NCBI RefSeq assembly: GCF_000283155.1
Contig: NW_004454216.1
Location: 2,152,616 to 2,216,615, forward strand
Direction of reading: 5' to 3'
Origin: Ceratotherium simum simum
Taxonomy: Eukaryota > Chordata > Mammalia > Perissodactyla > Rhinocerotidae
Length of the DNA stretch: 64,000 nt
Part shown: positions 59,030 to 64,000 of the stretch, in pieces
Layout: each line of letters begins with the position of its first letter
How positions within the stretch are numbered: position 1 is the first letter of the stretch
Position numbers and translations under genes: made by a program
Notes under the pieces: model-generated
What the model was told of the DNA's origin: nothing
What the model saw: the letters and a program-made list of their open reading frames with translations, nothing else
Databases searched by the model: none

Positions 59030-60110
59030 TCCTACTCTAAACCTTGAAAATGCATTAGCTTTTAAAAAATACCCTTGCCTAATCAAAATGAAAAGACAAC
59101 CCACCAGCTGGGAGAAAGTATTTGCAAAGCCTATATCCAACAAGGGGTTAATCTCCATACTCTATAAAGAATTCACACAACTGAACAACCAAAAAGCAAA
59201 CAACCCAATCAAAAAATGGGCAGAGGATATGAACAGACATTTTTCCAAGGAAGATACACAGATGGCCAATAGGCACATGAAAAGATGTTCAACATCACTA
59301 ATCATCAGGGAAATGTAAATCAAAACTACACTGAGACATCACCTTACACCCGTTAGAATGACTATAATCACCAAGACAAAAAATAACACATGTTGGAGAG
59401 GTTGTGGAGTAAAGGGAACCCTCATTCACTGCTGGTGGGAATGCAAACTGGTGCAGCCTCTATGGAAAACAGTATGGAGAGTCCTCAAAAAATTAAAAAC
59501 AGAAATACTTTATGATCCAGCTATCCCAGTACTGGGTATCTATCCAAAGAACCTGACATCAACAATCCAAAGAGGCTTATGCACCCCTACGTTCACTGCA
59601 GCATTATTCACTATAGCCAAGAAGTGGAAGCAACCTAAATGTCCCTCGACTGATGACTGGAAAAAGAAGGTGCGGTATATATATACAATGGAATACTACT
59701 CAGCCACAAAAAATACAAAATTGTCCCATTTGCAGCAACATGGATGGACCTGGAGGGTATTATGTTAAGCAAAATAAGCCAGACAGAGAAAGACAAACAC
59801 CGCATGGTTTCACTCATATGTGGAAGATTAACACACAGACAGAGAGAACAGTTTGGTGGTTACCAGCAGGAAGGGGGTTGGGGGGCTGGGCACAAGGGGT
59901 GAAGGGACACATTTATATGGTGACTGACAAACAATAATGTACAACTAAGAGTTCATAATGTTACAAACTATTATGATGTCAATAAAAAAAAATAACCTTG
60001 CCTGGCTCTACTTCTAGAGATTCTATCTTAATTGGTCTGGAGAGAGGCCCAAGAACCAATTTTCTTAAAGTACTCAATGATTTTAACATGCAGCCATGGT
60101 TGAGAACCAT
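59030..60110. repeat. MER5-like relic split by an L1 insertion
   Basis: MER5-type halves at about 59,030-59,080 ('cttttaaaaaatacccttgc') and 60,004-60,110 ('ttctatcttaattggtctgg', 'cagccatggttgagaaccat') flank the L1 at 59,081-59,994. Confidence 0.7.
59081..59994 (+). mobile_element. 5'-truncated L1 (ORF2 end and 3'UTR)
   Basis: The C-terminal end of L1 ORF2 is readable with one frame break near 59,320: [20 protein letters not shown], then [24 protein letters not shown] and [12 protein letters not shown] 3'UTR and A-rich end at about 59,982 follow. Flanks carry CCTTGCCT on both sides (59,073-59,080 and 59,996-60,003), a target-site duplication. Fairly young compared with the other L1s here. 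Confidence 0.9.
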
Positions 60111-60548
60111 CCTAGCCCTTGCTTCCAGTTTCCTCTTGCTTCCAGTTTCCTCAACATTTGACACCTATAATAAAAGATGCCTCCTTCTTCAGTGGTTTTA
60201 GTTAAGTTTTCTGGGAAATTCTTCTTCACGATATTTATGGCTTCCTTCTACTGCTCTGGTGTCAGGTAGAGAGGGAGCCCTTATTATCAACACTTTAAGG
60301 TTCTTCAGAACCTGGGGCACTCATTCCTCTCCCCCATTTGTGGGAGAGGAGGGATGATAGCACATCCATATTTTCTCTCTCTTATTCTCCCCCAAGTGAG
60401 ATGGAGAAACTCATCTGGTTGGTTAGAGACTGACATCCACTGGGCCACTTTCTACATAGCTGTAGTTGTAGTTACTTTGCCTTAAAAACAGGAAACATGC
60501 TCCACCCATCTCTCTTTTACTTCTATCCCATAGTGATAGTAAAAGTGG

Positions 60549-60800
60549 CCAGTTGGTGCTTATTCGGTGCTTACCATATGCCAGGTGCTGTTCTAAGCCT
60601 TTTACATAAGTGAATTCGTTACATCCTCACACCAACCCCATGATGTACTTTCTGTAGTTATACCATTTTAGACATGAGGAAGCTAAGGCTTAGTGAGGTT
60701 AAGTAACTTGTCTGAGGACACACTGTCACTGGACTGGGATTTCAATCCAGACCATCTGGCTCCAGAGCCTATTCTCTTAACCTCCATGCTACTCCACTCC
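60549..60800 (+). repeat. MIR SINE, near full length
   Basis: 'ccatatgccaggtgctgttc', 'cattttagacatgaggaagc', 'aggttaagtaacttgtctga' and 'tccagagcctattctcttaa' in the MIR order. Confidence 0.85.
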
Positions 60801-61695
60801 TAGGGTGCTAGCTTGGCTTTTGCCCCACAAATGGTAAGCACAGTTGGAGGCCATTCACTGTCACTCCTGCTCGCTGTCATTCTCCATACTAGTGGTAACT
60901 GGGTCTGTGAGCGTCTGTGCACCCTGCTGCATACAAGTACTCCAAGTCTTCCTAGTAGATGCAACTCTACTCCCAAGTGGGTTCCATGGTCCAGCATTGA
61001 GAAGGGGGATGAGAGTTGTGGGAGTTTCCCTTGAACCAACATACACTCAGACTTTAATCTAATTTTTCTGGGAGCTCTGTCCTTCAAGATTTGGAATCTT
61101 TCATCCCAAAGAGATCCTTTACTCACACCACACACTTCTTCCTTGGATTTTAAGCATTTTGAAGAGAGGCAATGCCAAAGGCATTGCCAAAATCTCTTTG
61201 TCATTGTGCCTTTGGCACAAGGATCACTATATCTGATTATACATCCATGCAAAAAAGTTTTCCACCTCAGAAATCAGCTCATTGTGATTGTGTATTGCTA
61301 TCGACTGGACTAGTCTAGTGCCAATCCATGACGTGGCTCCAGCTGCCATGATCATGTGGCTTTAAACATGAGTTTTGTTCATCATTCAAGGTGTTTTATT
61401 TTCAAGAGCAAAGGTTTTTAAGTTCAGGAGTTTAATTAAAGCCATTATAAGTAGAGGGTTTCTAGCATCAGGAAAACATTTTCCTCTGCTGGTAAACTTC
61501 AATTAGCTAATGAGAATTCTGTAATATCTTAATATTTTCATTTTTGTCTAAATACAAAGCTTAGTTTTAGAAGACTACATGAGGATAAATTTTTTTTAGA
61601 AAAGATTCTATTTTAAGTTTCATGATAAGTTCTTTATTAGAAGCCACTTTAAATCCTTTTTCAAAGTAGGCATTGATTTTAACTTTAGTTCATTG
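60801..61695. other. unassigned sequence with a 150-codon frame and two hairpins
   Basis: The - strand has an open frame at 60,800-61,252 that I cannot assign. Two short perfect inverted repeats lie at 61,168-61,188 and 61,204-61,220. No gene recognised. Confidence 0.3.
61168..61220. other. two adjacent short hairpins
   Basis: GGCAATGCC-AAA-GGCATTGCC (9-bp arms) and, 15 nt later, TTGTGCC-TTT-GGCACAA (7-bp arms). The outer AAGAG/CTCTT can extend the first stem beyond a bulge. Confidence 0.7.
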
Positions 61696-61703
61696 CTATG
61701 TAG

Positions 61704-61927
61704 CAGGGATGGGCAAACTATGGCCCAAAGCCAAATCTGGCCTGCTGCCAGTTTTTGTAACCTTTTGTAAAGACTGATTGGAACACAGCCACGTTCATTC
61801 ATGTGTGCGTCATCCTTCGCTGCTGTCACCCAGCAGCGGCAGAGTGGCGTAGTTGCAACAGAGACTGGCCTGTAAAGCCTAAAATAGTTACTATCTGGCT
61901 CTTTAGAGAAAAGTCTGCTGATCCCTG
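61704..61927 (+). repeat. hAT-type DNA transposon relic
   Basis: Starts CAGGGATGGGCAAACTATGG and ends CTGCTGATCCCTG, giving imperfect inverted ends. Contains 'gattggaacacagccacgtt'. Flanks CTATGTAG and CTGTACAG agree at 5 of 8 positions, an eroded 8-bp duplication. Confidence 0.8.
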
Positions 61928-61935
61928 CTGTACAG

Positions 61936-62780
61936 CATTCCCCTCCCACCTCTATCCCCTCATGCCTCACTTGCTTCTTCTCATTTTGTGTTCCTGGTTT
62001 TTTATGTCACAAGTGAATAATATCAACTTTTACCTAGTTCAGGTTAGCATTTTTAAAGGAACAAAACAAAGTTCCATTGCCTCCTTACTCGGGCAGCACT
62101 TTTCTGCCGGTCAGTGATCCTCAGGAGAAAAGTTGCCCCCATCCTAGTTTTCCAAGTCAAGGTCAACTCTTTCAAGTTTGTATGGTCAAGTATTTTTTCA
62201 GCTCAGAAAATCTTTTATTATAACTTTGATTATCGTTTCTATTTTGTTTGTGTTGGTTTCTTCTTTACGAATTCCTATTGCTTGTAGGATTGTCCTCCAG
62301 AGCCGGCCTCTTTGTCATTTTCATCTCTTTGCCCTTTCCTTCCCAACGCATACTGGATGACCACACATTGTCAGCAACATCCCCTGTTTTAGTCTCTGCT
62401 GTGATATTTCTGTTCTTGTAACTGAATCCAAAGGGATGTCATTGGATTTTTAATCTTTTTGTATATTTTTTTGATCTTAGCCTGCTTTCTTTTATTCTCA
62501 GCCTGCATCTGTCTCTTTTTTGGGCTCTGTCTGTTCTTATTATTCCTTGCTTCACTTCCCTAAGAGGCCATTTCTTCTTGCCTTCTATTAAAAACACCAA
62601 GCAGACAGTTTCTGAAGCTTTTCTCATTTCCTACAAAGAAGGTAGGAAAATATCCTGTAAGATATTTTCTAAGACAGGCTTTTATTCTGTTTTCAGAGTA
62701 ACATACATTTTTTTTGGTAAATTCTTTATATGGGTCCCATGTTGACTTGTTGTTGATGCTTTTGCTTATTTATTGTTTTT
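61936..62780. other. unassigned sequence
   Basis: T-rich sequence with no recognised gene or repeat. Confidence 0.35.
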
Positions 62781-62789
62781 CCTATTTAC

Positions 62790-63150
62790 TGATCTTTAAA
62801 TGAAGAGGGATCCATTCAACCCTGATGCTTGTCAACCACAGGATGGGCAGATTGCTCTCCAACAGCGCCCTTTCTATGGGTGTTGCGTGAATATACTTCT
62901 TAGATCTAGAGCTCAGTAGTGAGTTGATGTGCCACTCTACAGATACACCACAGTTTATTTTTCTGTCCCAATGTCGATGGACATTTGGGTTTCCAGTTAA
63001 GGGGTTATCACGAATAATACTGCTATGAACATTCTTGTCATGCCTGTTGGTGCACATACTCATGCATTTCTACTGGGTATATATTTAGGAGAGGAAATGC
63101 TGGGTCATGGGGTATGCATATTTTCAACCTTAGCAGATAACGCCAAAGCG
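62790..63150 (-). repeat. old L1 3'-region, antisense
   Basis: 'gtcgatggacatttgggttt', 'ataatactgctatgaacatt' and 'aggagaggaaatgctgggtc' are the antisense L1 order. Confidence 0.75.
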
Positions 63151-63589
63151 CTAGGAATAACAAACCAAAACTGCTTAAGATATATTTAGTAACATTTCTT
63201 TTTGTTTGATTCTACAAGCCAACAAATCCTCATAGTTAACAAAATGCTGAAATAAGAGACGAAAAAGTTTTCTCTTGAAGTAGAGCATCTAGGAAACACC
63301 AAAGAGAATAAAACTCCTTCATTTGATTACCATCACTGAAAATCATTTTAAATTATTGGGAGTTTAAGGAAAATGTATCTCTTTCCTCATGAATCACACA
63401 TTGACAAGCCCATAAGAGCAGCCCATCTTGGGAGAAGCATAGACTGCTGGATTCTTTATGATGATTTATACAGCTTCCTTTAAAAAAGATCATAATCTGG
63501 AAAAAAAAAACACAAATGTTTATGATTATGTCATCTTTTTAGAAGCAATCATTATCAGATCAATACATCCAAAAATTGCTGTGATACAA

Positions 63590-63705
63590 TTACACAGAGC
63601 CCTGGTTTTGAAGTCAGACAGCCCCAGACATATCCCAGCTCTGTTACTTATGAGCCAAATGTTTATGAACTCAAAGGGTCTCAGTTTCTGAATTCTAGCA
63701 CTTAA
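63590..63705 (-). repeat. MIR fragment, antisense, interrupted by an ERE
   Basis: 'tgaagtcagacagccccaga', 'tcccagctctgttacttatg' and 'gggtctcagtttctgaattc' are antisense MIR. Confidence 0.65.
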
Positions 63706-63728
63706 AATAAAACTTTAACTGGGTTATA

Positions 63729-63969
63729 GGCGCTGGCTGCATGGCGTAGCGGTTAAGTGCACGCTCCGCTTCTGGTGGCCTGAGTTCAGGTCCCAGGCGC
63801 GCACCCATGCACCGCTTGTCAGGCCATGCTGTGGTGGCATCCCACATAAAGTGGAGGAAATTCGGCACGGATGCTAGCTCAGGGCCAGTCTTCCTCAGCA
63901 AAAAGAGGAGGATTGGCATGGATGTTAGCTCAGGGCTGATCTTCTTCACACACACACACACAAAAAAAC
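63729..63969 (+). mobile_element. ERE-type tRNA-derived SINE, young
   Basis: GCTGGCTGCATGGCGTAGCG head, GTTAAGTGCACGCTCCGC body, two GATG(C/T)TAGCTCAGGGC tails, then (CA)n and A-rich end. Flanked by the perfect 18-bp duplication AACTTTAACTGGGTTATA at 63,711-63,728 and 63,970-63,987. Confidence 0.97.
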
Positions 63970-64000
63970 AACTTTAACTGGGTTATAATTGAAAACTTAA

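Noticed and set aside
59088..59768. Frames resembling reverse transcriptase ends
   Set aside because: They are the broken C-terminal part of L1 ORF2, not a host gene.
60800..61252. 150-codon frame on the - strand as a possible exon of the gene upstream of NR1I2
   Set aside because: In human the neighbour is CFAP91, but I could not recognise its sequence, splice sites or conservation here.

Overview
This is mammalian nuclear DNA, almost certainly from an equid or another perissodactyl. The main clue is the set of tRNA-derived SINEs of the equine ERE type. They start with a GGCCGGCCC-like head, continue with a tRNA-like body, and end in an AGCTCAGGGC / TCTTCCTC tail. Copies lie at about 18.85, 44.35, 44.73 and 63.73 kb, and a fragment borders an assembly gap at 49.31 kb. 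Intron/exon structure, L1s, MIRs, MaLR-type LTRs and hAT/mariner relics fit the same picture. The calls rest on reading the sequence and on remembered family sequences; no alignment was run.

Layout. Positions 1-17,030 are the 3' end of GSK3B on the + strand: part of the last intron, the final 68-nt coding piece (11,486-11,553) and a roughly 5.5-kb 3'UTR with two candidate poly(A) signals. About 2.3 kb of intergenic DNA follows, holding one ERE SINE. On the - strand, converging on GSK3B, is NR1I2 (the pregnane X receptor, PXR). All eight coding exons are present between 20,440 and 30,871. Spliced, they give 1,305 nt, or 434 residues plus a stop, the same length as human PXR, with consistent phases and GT/AG borders throughout. 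From 30,894 to about 47,245 lies a long 5' intron full of repeats. At about 47,245-47,351 on the - strand sits the apparent counterpart of the human alternative first exon, which has lost its ATG and its GT donor. From there to 64,000 I recognise no gene: the stretch holds a 495-base run of N, a half-L1-like element, long antisense L1 sequence, a young L1 nested in a MER5-like element, MIRs, a hAT relic and an ERE with a perfect 18-bp target-site duplication.

Biology. GSK3B is a constitutive Ser/Thr kinase; only its C-terminal tail and its regulatory 3'UTR are in the window. PXR is a xenobiotic-sensing nuclear receptor that pairs with RXR and drives detoxification genes. The tail-to-tail arrangement matches the human 3q13.33 locus. 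The most interesting points are the non-AUG (CTG) start of PXR in a strong context, the decayed alternative first exon that would extend it, and pocket-lining substitutions relative to human PXR. I found no evidence of a wholly new system.
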